A stretch of DNA of 64,000 nt from Streptosporangium sp. NBC_01495 (GCF_036250735.1 NZ_CP109430.1:10681755-10745754), one strand, 5' to 3'; counted from the stretch's first letter, positions 1 to 9,692 are shown. A program made the numbers and translations. Notes: a model not told the origin generated them from the sequence alone.

Positions 1-1
1 T

Positions 2-94
2 ATGAACCGTCGGGTGATTGCCATAGTGGTGCTCGTCGGCCTGCTCGCGACGAGCGGTCTGTCCGTGGTGCTGGCCTGGGGCCTGAGCGGCTGA
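2..94 (+). CDS. possible 30-residue single-span membrane peptide
   Basis: A 30-codon frame begins with ATG at base 2 and ends in TGA. It encodes a basic start (Asn-Arg-Arg) and one long hydrophobic stretch of about 22 residues ending in Trp-Gly-Leu-Ser-Gly. It could be a tiny membrane peptide or the 3' end of a longer gene cut by the window edge. The ribosome-binding region lies outside the window, so these cannot be told apart. The bases from 95 to 345 hold no convincing gene. Confidence 0.3.
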   Translation: MNRRVIAIVVLVGLLATSGLSVVLAWGLSG

Positions 95-345
95 AAGCCG
101 CCTCCCGGCGGCGGCCGGGGAGTTCGGCGGCCGAACGCCGCCTCGTGACGTCGTCCCGGGGGCTGGATCCGGCGAGTGCGCCGGAACCCGGGAGCGCGTC
201 CTGACCACGTGAGGGGCCGTCCCCCGCATGCGTTCCGGGCCGTGTGGGTGGCCGGGCCCGCGAGGCCGCCGGAGCGGCGCGGGTGTCGAGGGACCGAGCC
301 GTCGCGCGCGCCCCCCGACGCCGCGACCGCTCCCCCGGGGGATCG

Positions 346-612
346 CTAGGCGACCACCATCGAGTTCTGGCCCGCGGGCTGCGCGCTCTGCTGCTGCTGC
401 TGCTGGGGGTGGGTGGGCTGCCGGTGCGCGACGGGCTGCTCCGCGGGCTGGGGCTGCCGGTGGGCGGCCTGCTCGGCGGGGGCCTGCTCGGCAGGGCAGG
501 TGCAGTAGCCGTTGGTCAGGATCAGGCGTCCTCGCTGCGCCGTGTAGGTGCGGGAGTCGGTGGCGAGGAGAACACCCGTGCATTTATGGCAGACGACGGA
601 CTGGTGATCCAT
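346..612 (-). CDS. small Cys-containing hypothetical protein with Gln-rich tail
   Basis: This 88-residue protein has no function I recognise. The first 42 residues contain a CxxC pair (Cys8, Cys11) and a CxC pair (Cys37, Cys39), a spacing that suggests a small zinc ribbon. The rest is a low-complexity Pro/Gln/His/Ala tail with a run of six or seven glutamines encoded by CAG triplets. A strong GGAAGGAAG Shine-Dalgarno lies just upstream of the ATG, which supports translation. The gene stands alone. The 294 bases between it and the next gene hold no other convincing frame. Confidence 0.6.
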   Translation of the reverse strand: MDHQSVVCHKCTGVLLATDSRTYTAQRGRLILTNGYCTCPAEQAPAEQAAHRQPQPAEQPVAHRQPTHPQQQQQQSAQPAGQNSMVVA

Positions 613-906
613 GGGCCGGCTTCCTTCCGTGAGGGTAGCCGTCGAACGTCTCTCGGTCCGGCCGGCTGGCTGCTCGTGTCCCGATGGGAGGACATGAATC
701 TTCCCAGCGAGGTTTCCATCTTACTTCGTGGCACAAAGTGATCTTTGAGCAGCACCGGGTAACAGATGTGAACCCTGGTGGTGCTGCTTCACAACGGTCT
801 CATGTGAAGCGACCCGGCGGGTGGGGAATGTCCCTCTCTCACCCCCGCCGATCCCCGCTCCAGCGATCTTCGCGGTCCCTGGATCCCCGATGCGGCCGGG
901 GGGACG

Positions 907-1602
907 CTACGTGCTCAGAACTTTTTTCTTTTTCTCCTCCAGCACCGGCCGGAACAGCAGCGCGTTGGCGGCCACCGCGATGCAGACCAGGCCGAGCAGG
1001 AAGCCCCAGCTCACGTCGCTCAGGTGGTGCATGCCGCGGTACATGCGCGAGTAGGCGATGCCCAGGGGGATACCCAGGCCGACCACCCACCACAGCACGT
1101 TCAGGATCTTGAAGCGGTGGGTGTGGACGGTCAGTACCAGGGCGACGCCGCAGTAGAAGGCGACCGCGGCGCTGGTGTGTCCCGAGGGGAAGCTGGAGGT
1201 GGGCGGAGCGGGGTCGAGGTGCTGGACGGTGGGCCGCTCGCGCTCGGCGAAGACGGTCGCCAGCAGGAAGATCGCCGACTGGGAGAAGACCGCCAGGGCG
1301 AGGAAGATCGACTCGTTCCAGCGCTTGAAGGCCAGCCGGAAGCCGATGAACAGCAACGCGGTGGCTGTGATGATCACCGGTGTGTCGGACAGACTCGACA
1401 TCACGTCGGTGATCGAGCTCCAGTAGGCGGTACGGTCCTCGGCCAGCTGCGCGTTGACCCCCTCGTCGTTCGCGATGAGGGTCGTCGTCTGCAGGACCTT
1501 GGTGATGAGGAGCCCGACGCCGATCGTCAGCACGGCCATGATGGCCAGTGGCGCCAGGATGAGACGCGTCACGCCCTTGAAATCCACCGACATTTTCGAC
1601 AT
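907..1602 (-). CDS. PAP2-family membrane phosphatase (downstream copy)
   Basis: This is a multi-span membrane protein of about 231 residues with the three PAP2 phosphatase signatures: an ERERP segment standing for KxxxxxxRP, PSGH, and SRxxxxxHxxxD (read as SRMYRGMHHLSD). The family removes phosphate from lipid phosphates such as undecaprenyl pyrophosphate or phosphatidic acid. The substrate here is unknown. It ends in a lysine run. I chose the ATG at 1602 because it clears the end of the upstream PAP2 gene by 10 bases; an in-frame ATG at 1653 would overlap it by 41 bases. The pair probably forms one transcription unit. Confidence 0.85.
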   Translation of the reverse strand: MSKMSVDFKGVTRLILAPLAIMAVLTIGVGLLITKVLQTTTLIANDEGVNAQLAEDRTAYWSSITDVMSSLSDTPVIITATALLFIGFRLAFKRWNESIFLALAVFSQSAIFLLATVFAERERPTVQHLDPAPPTSSFPSGHTSAAVAFYCGVALVLTVHTHRFKILNVLWWVVGLGIPLGIAYSRMYRGMHHLSDVSWGFLLGLVCIAVAANALLFRPVLEEKKKKVLST

Positions 1603-1612
1603 GGCGCGCCAG

Positions 1613-2395
1613 CTACCCCGAATGGCTCCCTCGGAACGCCTCGGGTTCGACACCTTCCATGTGCGGTTCGGCGGGCCTGCGGCCCTCTCCGCGGCGCCAG
1701 GCCTCGAACCCCACCGCCGCCCCCACCACGACCACCACGCCCAGCGCGACCCCCGCGATCACGTCACTGGTCCAGTGGACGCCGAGTGCCATCCGGCTGT
1801 ACGCGACGAACACCATGATGACCGCCGCGACGACCCAGGCGACGATCCGCGAGGTCGTGCTCCGCAGGAAGGGCAGCAGGATGAGCACGAGGATGCACGT
1901 GCCCAGCGCGGCTCCCATCGCGTGTCCGGAGGGGAAGGCGGCGCCGGGCGCCGAGGCCACGGGATTCGGCAGGTCGGGCCTGGCCCGGTCCACGATTCCC
2001 TTGACGGCGAGGTTCAGCAGGCCGCCGAAGGTGATCGTGGCGACCGCCCAGACCGCCAGGCGCGGCGCGCCCCGGCGCCAGAGCCAGACGGCGGTCAACA
2101 CCACCAGCACGCGCCACGTCCAGGGGCCGAACACCTCGGTCGCCACGTTGAGGAAGGCGGTGTAGCCGGGGTGCTCCAGCGCGTGGGCGTGCAGGCTCAG
2201 GGCGATGCTCTCGTCGAGACCCGTGAGAGAGGGGGAGGAGGTCTTCACGAGCACGAGCAGGACCGCGAACGGCACCGTGAAGATCGCCACTGCCGCCAGC
2301 GCCATCGTCAGGCGTACACCCAACCGCAGGTCAGCGGCGTGATCGTCGGAGTTCCTGTGAGGCGGGGGCTTACCTTCGACAAATCTGACCATCAT
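1613..2395 (-). CDS. PAP2-family membrane phosphatase (upstream copy)
   Basis: This 260-residue integral membrane protein carries the PAP2 core: KGIVDRARP for the first motif, FPSGHAMG for the second, and SRMALGVHWTSD for the third. About six hydrophobic spans are visible. It lies directly upstream of a second, dissimilar PAP2 gene, so this is probably an old duplication with separate substrates. Undecaprenyl-pyrophosphate or phosphatidate phosphatase activity is likely from the family; which one cannot be read from the sequence. A GAGGGATCGGG purine run precedes the start. Tandem ATG codons leave the start uncertain by one codon. Confidence 0.88.
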   Translation of the reverse strand: MMVRFVEGKPPPHRNSDDHAADLRLGVRLTMALAAVAIFTVPFAVLLVLVKTSSPSLTGLDESIALSLHAHALEHPGYTAFLNVATEVFGPWTWRVLVVLTAVWLWRRGAPRLAVWAVATITFGGLLNLAVKGIVDRARPDLPNPVASAPGAAFPSGHAMGAALGTCILVLILLPFLRSTTSRIVAWVVAAVIMVFVAYSRMALGVHWTSDVIAGVALGVVVVVGAAVGFEAWRRGEGRRPAEPHMEGVEPEAFRGSHSG

Positions 2396-2540
2396 TCATG
2401 GCTACCCGATCCCTCGTGAATATTCCCCGTGCGACAGGTGGAGGATCGGGCCGGCGGGGTCCCGAACCCATGAAATCCAATCATGTGACGGGGTCTCCTC
2501 GGGACCCATCGGATCGGATGACGGGCTCCGCGCCGGTCCC

Positions 2541-2924
2541 TCAGGCCGCGTGGCGGGGTTCGCGCCGGGTCGTCCAGCGCAGGACGTCGCAGTGCCGCCG
2601 TTCGGCCTCGGCGAGCGCCGCGTCGTCCGTGTAGGTGTCGAGGACGGCCCGCAGCCACGGCATCTGCTCGGTGACGTCGTCCCACGCCTGGGAGGGGTCG
2701 TCGAGGCCCAGCTCGATCAGCGCGTCCAGGTGCGCGGCGTAGGCCGTCCACCACTGGCGGCTCAGCTCGGCCAGAAACCCGCCCAGCCCGCCGAACTCCC
2801 GCTGGATCTCCTCTTCCCACCAGGCGGGGACGGTGACGTCGCCGGTGTCGGCGAGGTCACGGAGCACGAGGTTCGCCAGGGTGCGCCGTCGTCGGGCGAC
2901 GGCCGAACGTGACAGGATGTTCAT
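2541..2924 (-). CDS. conserved hypothetical protein, 127 residues
   Basis: I do not recognise a characterised family. The predicted protein starts with a basic segment (SRSAVARRRR) and is then rich in tryptophan and acidic residues, with helical character and no membrane span. The ATG at 2924 was chosen because GGGTAGG precedes it at good spacing; the longest open frame would add 39 unlikely residues. It is divergent from the GAF gene at 3111. The 186 bases between them should hold promoters for both, but no clear consensus was assigned. Confidence 0.65.
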   Translation of the reverse strand: MNILSRSAVARRRRTLANLVLRDLADTGDVTVPAWWEEEIQREFGGLGGFLAELSRQWWTAYAAHLDALIELGLDDPSQAWDDVTEQMPWLRAVLDTYTDDAALAEAERRHCDVLRWTTRREPRHAA

Positions 2925-3110
2925 ACGCCTACCCTGCCGATCCTTGTTTGCCGAACGCTTAACGATGTATTGACGGTGATGTGCGGCCTCCGCCGTCCGG
3001 CCAAGGCGGGGAACCGCTTGGCCGGAGTCATCGGGCAGCACTAGGCTCTGATCCGCAGATCATTCCGCCCTGTGTCCGCGGAGCTACCTCGACGTGGAGG
3101 AAGCCCGCCC

Positions 3111-3581
3111 ATGACCCAGGTCCTTGAATTCTCTCAGCTCGTCGACCGCACCCTGAGCGCCCTCGCCGACGTTCTCGGCTCCGACGGGGCGGCACTCATG
3201 CTGATAGACGACCGCGACCGGTTGCGCGCGGTCGGAGGGTCCGACGACCGAGGCCGGCAACTGGAGCTGATCCAGGAGCAGATCGGCGCCGGGCCGGCCA
3301 TCGAGACCCTGACCCGCGGTGAGGACGTCGTGGTCGACGACCTGCGGGCGGCCAGACCCCTCGGTTTCCCCGGCGTGGCCGCGCGGGTCTCGGAGGTCCG
3401 GGCGGTGCTCTCCGTGCCCTTACGGGCCGAGGAAAGGCTGATCGGCACCCTGAATTTCTACGACCGGACGAGCCATGAATGGCAGCCTGCGAAAGTCCGG
3501 ACGGGAGAACGCCTCGGCGAGCTCATGGTGATGGTCCTTCAGACCATGGCCCATAGATCCCCTTATTCAGGGAAGTCGTAG
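3111..3581 (+). CDS. single GAF-domain sensor protein
   Basis: This 156-residue soluble protein consists almost entirely of one GAF domain, with the usual alternation of AALMLIDD, IGAGPAIET and LIGTLNFYD segments. GAF domains bind small ligands or act as dimer interfaces, and no catalytic domain is attached. A GGAGG sits eight bases before the ATG at 3111, which decides the start against an earlier in-frame ATG at 3072. Forty-five bases separate it from a second GAF protein carrying an ANTAR domain, and a STAS protein follows. It is probably the input member of that signalling trio. Confidence 0.85.
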   Translation: MTQVLEFSQLVDRTLSALADVLGSDGAALMLIDDRDRLRAVGGSDDRGRQLELIQEQIGAGPAIETLTRGEDVVVDDLRAARPLGFPGVAARVSEVRAVLSVPLRAEERLIGTLNFYDRTSHEWQPAKVRTGERLGELMVMVLQTMAHRSPYSGKS

Positions 3582-3626
3582 TGTGCACGTCAAGTAACCA
3601 GGTCGACGCTGAAAGGCGCCCCACAT

Positions 3627-4334
3627 ATGACTCACATTGATCCGGAAGCGCTGGTCGCGAGCCTGAGAAGGCTCCAGACGACCTCGTCCACCACAGGCAT
3701 AGTCCATCAGTTGGAGCGTGCCGTGGATGTGGTGAACTCGCTGTTCGGATATGCGGGTGCGGGTCTGATGTTCGCGGAAGAAGGTAAAGATCTCCGCTAT
3801 TTGGTCGCCACCGATGAGCGGGGACGCAGCCTTGAGGGCGCGCAACTCCATCTCGGTCAGGGGCCGTGCGTTTCCGCGTACGAGGAGAATTCCGCGGTGA
3901 CCTCAAGTGATGTGCGGGTCGACCCGCGCTGGCCGAAGCTCGCCGACCGGCTCCACCCGGAGGTGCGGGCGGTGGCCGGGGTGCCGGTGCGGCTTGGAGG
4001 CGAGCCGGTGGGCACGCTGAACGTCTACCAGGCCGAGGTTTACCAGTGGGACGAGTCGGACGTCCAGGCGCTTTACGGCTACGCGGACGTGATCGAGCAG
4101 CTGCTCACCGCGGCGATGGCCGCCGAGGAGAAGAGCGCCCTGGCCGACCAGCTCCAGTACGCCCTCGACTACCGCGTGGTCATCGAGCGGGCGATCGGTT
4201 ACCTGATGGGAAAGCACGACCTGACCGCCACCCAGGCATTCACCGGCCTGCGCAAGCAGGCCCGCGACACCCGCCGCCGCGTCGCCGACCTGGCCGCCGA
4301 GGTGCTCGGTGAGGGGGCGGGCGAAATACGGTGA
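3627..4334 (+). CDS. GAF-ANTAR transcription antitermination regulator
   Basis: The 235-residue protein has a GAF domain over roughly residues 20-155 and an ANTAR domain over about 170-225, the latter read from VVIERAIGYLMGKHDLTATQA with the aromatic and alanine positions typical of the family. ANTAR domains bind paired RNA hairpins and prevent transcription termination. The GAF part presumably senses a ligand or partner. AAAGGCG precedes the ATG. Its stop codon overlaps the GTG of the STAS gene by four bases, so the two are translationally coupled. The RNA target is not visible here. Confidence 0.88.
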   Translation: MTHIDPEALVASLRRLQTTSSTTGIVHQLERAVDVVNSLFGYAGAGLMFAEEGKDLRYLVATDERGRSLEGAQLHLGQGPCVSAYEENSAVTSSDVRVDPRWPKLADRLHPEVRAVAGVPVRLGGEPVGTLNVYQAEVYQWDESDVQALYGYADVIEQLLTAAMAAEEKSALADQLQYALDYRVVIERAIGYLMGKHDLTATQAFTGLRKQARDTRRRVADLAAEVLGEGAGEIR

Positions 4335-4675
4335 TCCTGCTCACGTCGCCGGAGCCCTCCGAGAACAGGGTCGAGATCACCGTTTACGGTGATCTCGACG
4401 CCGTTAGGGGTGTCGAGCTGCGGCATGTCCTCGGCACACTCACCGCGGCGACGGTGGAGCTCGACCTGGCCCACGTGGGCTTCATCGACTGCGCGGGCGC
4501 GCGGGCCCTGCTCCGGGCCGACGAGCACATGCGAGACCTGGGCCGCGAGGTGATCATCCTGCGGCCGTCGGGCCCGGTGCTCCGCCTGCTGCGGCTGCTC
4601 GGGTTCGACCGGTACCTCCTGATCAGGCATCCCGGAGACGCGGTCGGCGCGAGCCGCACCCCGCCGGGGCACTAA
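4331..4675 (+). CDS. STAS-domain anti-anti-sigma-like protein lacking the usual serine
   Basis: This 114-residue protein is one STAS domain. Its N-terminal strand pair (VEITVYGDLDA) and LDLAHVGFID helix start match anti-anti-sigma factors of the SpoIIAA/RsbV type. Those are controlled by phosphorylation of a serine just after the conserved Asp. Here the motif reads Asp53-Cys54-Ala55-Gly56, with no serine, so classical kinase control is unlikely. The GTG start overlaps the GAF-ANTAR stop (GTGA). Its own stop is only 11 bases before pyrD, and the pyrD -10 box begins inside its final codons. Confidence 0.82.
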   Translation: MILLTSPEPSENRVEITVYGDLDAVRGVELRHVLGTLTAATVELDLAHVGFIDCAGARALLRADEHMRDLGREVIILRPSGPVLRLLRLLGFDRYLLIRHPGDAVGASRTPPGH

Positions 4676-4686
4676 CCTGATCGGTG

Positions 4687-5796
<1,110 letters not shown>

Positions 5797-5892
5797 CCCG
5801 GCCCGCACCGCGGCCGGGTCGCAGCCGGGTCGCGGCCTGATCCGGTCGCGTGGCCCGGTCCGGCCGCGGCGCGACCCAGGATCGGCCTGGTC

Positions 5893-6004
5893 CGGCTGTG
5901 ACGCGATCCGGCCGCCATCCGATCCGGTCACGGCGCGATTCGGTCACGACCCGATCCGGTCACGACCCGATCCGGCCGCCGCCTGATTCGGTCGCGGCGC
6001 GATC
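5893..6004. repeat. seven imperfect 16-bp tandem units
   Basis: Seven consecutive 16-base units begin at 5893, 5909, 5925, 5941, 5957, 5973 and 5989. Each starts CGG and ends GAT plus C or T. Units 4 and 5 are identical (CGGTCACGACCCGATC). More degenerate copies extend left to about 5820. The unit length is not a multiple of three and the stretch lies between pyrD and the copper chaperone, so it is non-coding. The rest of the 321-base gap holds the CsoR-type site. Confidence 0.85.
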
Positions 6005-6080
6005 CGAGGTGTCGCGGTCCGAACCTTTGCGGTGGGGTCTGATTCGTCACACTCAGCGGGCCGGAAGGCGGCTGACGTTA

Positions 6081-6095
6081 TACCCTGGGTGGGTA
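6081..6095 (+). promoter_or_regulatory. CsoR-type copper operator overlapping the promoter
   Basis: TACCC at 6081-6085 and GGGTA at 6091-6095 form an inverted repeat with a five-base centre (TGGGT). This is the G/C-tract dyad bound by CsoR-family copper repressors. It overlaps a TATACC -10-like box at 6079-6084 and lies 22 bases before the chaperone ATG, the right place for copper-relieved repression. No csoR gene is in the window, so the repressor would act from elsewhere. Confidence 0.65.
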
Positions 6096-6117
6096 ACCTC
6101 AGGACATTGGAGGCACG

Positions 6118-6321
6118 ATGAGCACGACCACATACACCGTTACCGGCATGACCTGCGGCCACTGCGTGAGCTCGGTCAAGAAGGAGGTCGGCGAGGTCCC
6201 GGGTGTCACCGGTGTCGACGTCGACCTTAAGACCAGCAGGGTCGACGTCTCCGGTGACTCCTTCGACGACACGGCCGTCCGCGCCGCCGTCAAGGAAGCG
6301 GGGTACGAGGTCTCCGCCTGA
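6118..6321 (+). CDS. copper chaperone, single HMA domain
   Basis: This 67-residue protein is a lone heavy-metal-associated domain. The metal site MTCGHC lies at residues 11-16, followed by the usual beta-alpha-beta-beta-alpha-beta pattern. It should bind Cu(I) in the cytoplasm and hand it to a P-type ATPase. GGAGG sits four bases before the ATG. A CsoR-type operator lies directly upstream. Most such genes sit beside copA, but none is here; the next gene is a convergent hexosaminidase. Confidence 0.93.
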   Translation: MSTTTYTVTGMTCGHCVSSVKKEVGEVPGVTGVDVDLKTSRVDVSGDSFDDTAVRAAVKEAGYEVSA

Positions 6322-6372
6322 TCGGACGACCGCGCCGGGCCCCTGGCGGGGTTCGTCAAGGGCGAAAGACCG

Positions 6373-8016
6373 TCACATGCTGGGACGGGTTGAGTCGGCC
6401 TCGTGGGTCATCTCCTCCAGGTGCTTCATGACCTCGTCCACCTTGACGACCCCCGGCCGGTGGCGCCGGTGGCCGGCTCCGCCGAGCTGCCAGGGGCGCG
6501 GGCCGGCCGGGGGCCGGTATTCGACGCCGAGCGCGTCGAGGCGGCCCAGATGCGCCTCCAGCCGGGCGTCGAACCCGGTCCCGGCCGAGCCCGACCAGGC
6601 GACCTCGGCCAGCGCGCACCCCCGGGGCCAGGCGCGGTAGTCCACCGCGCGCCCGTCGGGCAGCCGCTCGCTCCACAGCTGGAACTGCGCCCCGAGCACG
6701 TGCTCCCGCTCCTCGGCCGTCCACGACTCCGGCGCCGGGGCGTAGGCGGCGACGTCGGAAACGGTGATCGCGTCGCCGATCGCCACGGGCTCCTCCTCGG
6801 AGGAGGCCTCGGCGTAGTCGAAGTACAGCGGGAAGACCGGGGTCTGCACCACGTCGTGCCCGGCGGCGGCGGCGCGCCTGGCCACCCCCGGCCCGCGCCA
6901 GGGCATCACGATCGTGTCGGGCCTGAGCATGCCGCTGACGAACGCCTCGTCCCACACCACCGCCCTGCTGCCACGCTCGGCCAGCTCGTCCGCGAGCCGG
7001 CGCAGGAACCAGGCGTGCAGGTCGCTCACGCCCTCCAGCCCCAGCTCCGCCTGGAACGCGACGATCTCGGGGGAGTCGGCCCAGTCGTCGAGCACGCATT
7101 CGTCCCCGCCGATGTGGACGTACGGGGTCTCGCCCAGCGCTCCCACGATCTCTTCGATCACGCCGGTCAGGAAGTCGATCGTCTCCGGCAGCGGGGACAG
7201 GATCGCGGGGGAGATGCCCCAGCGTTCCAGGACCGTGAAGGGCTCCGGCCGGCGGCCGCCGGTGGCGCGGGCGTCGAACTCGGGGTAGGCGGCGAGGATC
7301 GCCGAGGCGTGTCCCGGTACGTCGATCTCGGGCACGACCGTCACGGCGCGGGTCCGCGCGTAGGCACCGATCTCGGCGAGGTCCTCCAGCGTGTAGTAGC
7401 CGCCGTGCGGTACGTCGTCGAAGGTGAGGTCCTCCCGGTAGTAGCTGGTGGTCGTGCGCGGGCGGTGCGCGCCCACCTCGTGCAGCCGCGGGTGCCGGCG
7501 GCTCTCGACCCGCCACCCCTGGTCGTCCACCAGGTGCAGGTGGAGGCGGTTCAGCTTGTGGACCGCCATGATGTCGACCATCCTGAACACCTCGCGCTTG
7601 GGCATGAAGTGCCGTGCCACGTCGAGGTGCACCCCGCGCCAGGCGAACCGGGGCGCGTCCCGCACCTGGCCGAGGGGGACGCTCCAGCTCACCCCGGCAC
7701 CGGCCACCGCGCGGAACGCCGCCGCGGGCAGCAGCTGCCGCAGCGTCTGGCCCGCGTAGAAGGCGCCGGCCCGGTCTCCGGCCGCGATCCGCACGCCCCC
7801 GCCCGTCACGTCCAGGACGTACGCCTCGGCGCCGAGTGAGGCGTCGGACTCCACCGTGATCGTCCCCGCCTCGCCGGGGCGCGGGTCGAGTACGGCGAGC
7901 GCGAGGCGTACGGCGTCGACCAGCTCGGCGGGACCGGAGACGACGACTCCGTGGGGAAGGCCGAGGAAACCGCTGGCAGGTGTGAAAGCGGAGGGGAACG
8001 GCAGGAGGTCAGTCAT
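6373..8016 (-). CDS. family 20 beta-N-acetylhexosaminidase
   Basis: The 547-residue enzyme should release terminal GlcNAc or GalNAc, for example from chitin fragments or cell-wall material. An N-terminal GH20b domain (about residues 1-115) precedes the catalytic barrel, which begins near FAWRGVHLDVARHFMP. The catalytic Asp-Glu pair is in HIGGDEC, and substrate-stacking tryptophans are present further on. No signal peptide is visible, so it is probably cytoplasmic and acts on imported disaccharides. The start region lacks a good Shine-Dalgarno. It is divergent from the lipoprotein gene at 8136. Confidence 0.92.
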   Translation of the reverse strand: MTDLLPFPSAFTPASGFLGLPHGVVVSGPAELVDAVRLALAVLDPRPGEAGTITVESDASLGAEAYVLDVTGGGVRIAAGDRAGAFYAGQTLRQLLPAAAFRAVAGAGVSWSVPLGQVRDAPRFAWRGVHLDVARHFMPKREVFRMVDIMAVHKLNRLHLHLVDDQGWRVESRRHPRLHEVGAHRPRTTTSYYREDLTFDDVPHGGYYTLEDLAEIGAYARTRAVTVVPEIDVPGHASAILAAYPEFDARATGGRRPEPFTVLERWGISPAILSPLPETIDFLTGVIEEIVGALGETPYVHIGGDECVLDDWADSPEIVAFQAELGLEGVSDLHAWFLRRLADELAERGSRAVVWDEAFVSGMLRPDTIVMPWRGPGVARRAAAAGHDVVQTPVFPLYFDYAEASSEEEPVAIGDAITVSDVAAYAPAPESWTAEEREHVLGAQFQLWSERLPDGRAVDYRAWPRGCALAEVAWSGSAGTGFDARLEAHLGRLDALGVEYRPPAGPRPWQLGGAGHRRHRPGVVKVDEVMKHLEEMTHEADSTRPSM

Positions 8017-8135
8017 GGTTTAAATCATTCCAAATCACCAGAGAAATAAGCCCTTTAGGCTGGCGAGCCCGGACACGGAACCAAGAACCGCCCAAGTACC
8101 GCGCGGGAGAACCGGGGGAGACCTCTCGCGCGGAC

Positions 8136-9692
8136 ATGCTGCTGCTCATGTTCCAAGCGTCCAGGCACCCGGCCCGCACACCACTGGCGATCCTGGTGAC
8201 GATACCGGTGGCGATCATGCTGGTCGCCGGGTGTTCCGCCGCCGTCGAACGCCCCGCCGATCCGCCCACGCCCACGCCCACGCCCTCGGCGTCCTCCTCC
8301 GCGGTGCGGAGCGCCGAGGGGGACAACGCCACCGTGGCGGAGAACGCCAGGGAGGGCGATCCCGGCTGGCGGGTGCGCCGGCGCGGCGCCGAGCACGAGA
8401 TCGAGGGCTTCGCCGACCGGGTGAGCGTGCTGCCGGGCCAGAGTTTCCGGCTGTACGTCTCGACCACCGCCGGCCGCTACACCGCCAGGGCCTTCCGGAT
8501 GGGCTGGTACGGCGGGGCCGGGGCCAGGCAGGTCTGGCGGGCGACCGGACTGCCCGGTACGAGGCAGGCTCCGCCCAGGACGATCGCCGCCACCGGGACG
8601 GTGACCGCCGCCCACTGGAAGCCCGGACCCGAGGTGGACACCTCGGGGTGGCCCGAGGGCTCCTACCTGATCCGGCTGGACGCCGCCGGCGGGGGACAGC
8701 GATACGTTCCCCTCACCGTCAGGTCCGCCTCCACCCGGGGGCGCCTGGTCATCGTCAACGCGGTCACCACCTGGCAGGCGTACAACGACTGGGGCGGCCG
8801 CAGCCTCTACACGGGCCCCGGCGGCTTCGAGGGCAGGTCCCGGGCGGTCAGCTTCGACCGCCCGTACGACACCTCGGGAGCGCGACTCTTCCTGGACATG
8901 GAGCGCGACGCCATCGAGCTCGCCGAGCGCCGAGGCGTACCGCTCGCCTACGTCACGAGCCTGGACCTGGACCGCGACCCGCGCATCCTCGACGGGGCCA
9001 GGGGCCTGGTGTCACTGGGCCATGACGAGTACTGGTCGCCGGGCATGCGCCGTACCGTCGAGACCGCCCGCGACCACGGCACCAACCTCGCCTTCCTCGG
9101 CGCCAACGCCGTCTACTGGCGGGTCCGCCTCGCCGCGACGCGCCTGGGCCCGCGCCGCCTGGTGGTCTGCCACAAGGACGCCGCCGAGGACGCCCGGACG
9201 GTCCTGTGGCGCGCCACAGGCAGGCCGGAGAGCTCGCTGACCGGCCCGATGTACGACTGCTTCCCCTCCGAGTCCGCCTACGTGGTGAGGCGCCCCGGCA
9301 ACTGGATCTTCAAGGGGACCGGGGTGCGGCGCGGCACCACCTTCCCCGGGATGGTGGGCGTGGAGACCGACAGGGTCGGCGCGGGCGTGCCGCGCCCGAT
9401 GGAGGTCCTGTCGGTCTCCCCGGTCGACTGCGGCGGTCGCGCCACGGTCGCGCACAGCGCCTACCACACCGTGCCGAGCGGCGCCGGCGTGTTCAGCTCG
9501 GGCACGATGCGCTGGGTGTGCGCCATGCGGGGCGCCCGCTGCGGCCACGGCGTCACGGACAAGGCCGGGGCCTTCGTCCGCAGGGCCACGGGGAACATCC
9601 TGCGGGCCTTCGCCGAGGGACCGGCCGCGCGCAGTCATCCGGCCCACGACAACCTCGGACCCCTGGGTCTGGACGGCCCGGCGGGCCGCTGA
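8136..9692 (+). CDS. lipoprotein with N,N-dimethylformamidase beta-subunit-like domain
   Basis: The 518-residue protein has a short basic N-terminus, a hydrophobic span and the lipobox LVAGC, so it should be lipid-anchored outside the membrane. A Pro/Thr linker (repeats of PTPT) follows. The main body, from about residue 75, resembles the large-subunit fold of N,N-dimethylformamidase, with VSLGHDEYWSPGMR as the best-known signature. In this secreted branch the reaction is unknown; amide hydrolysis is only an inference from the fold. The ATG at 8136 has a weak upstream GGGGGAG; an ATG four codons later is possible. Confidence 0.8.
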   Translation: MLLLMFQASRHPARTPLAILVTIPVAIMLVAGCSAAVERPADPPTPTPTPSASSSAVRSAEGDNATVAENAREGDPGWRVRRRGAEHEIEGFADRVSVLPGQSFRLYVSTTAGRYTARAFRMGWYGGAGARQVWRATGLPGTRQAPPRTIAATGTVTAAHWKPGPEVDTSGWPEGSYLIRLDAAGGGQRYVPLTVRSASTRGRLVIVNAVTTWQAYNDWGGRSLYTGPGGFEGRSRAVSFDRPYDTSGARLFLDMERDAIELAERRGVPLAYVTSLDLDRDPRILDGARGLVSLGHDEYWSPGMRRTVETARDHGTNLAFLGANAVYWRVRLAATRLGPRRLVVCHKDAAEDARTVLWRATGRPESSLTGPMYDCFPSESAYVVRRPGNWIFKGTGVRRGTTFPGMVGVETDRVGAGVPRPMEVLSVSPVDCGGRATVAHSAYHTVPSGAGVFSSGTMRWVCAMRGARCGHGVTDKAGAFVRRATGNILRAFAEGPAARSHPAHDNLGPLGLDGPAGR

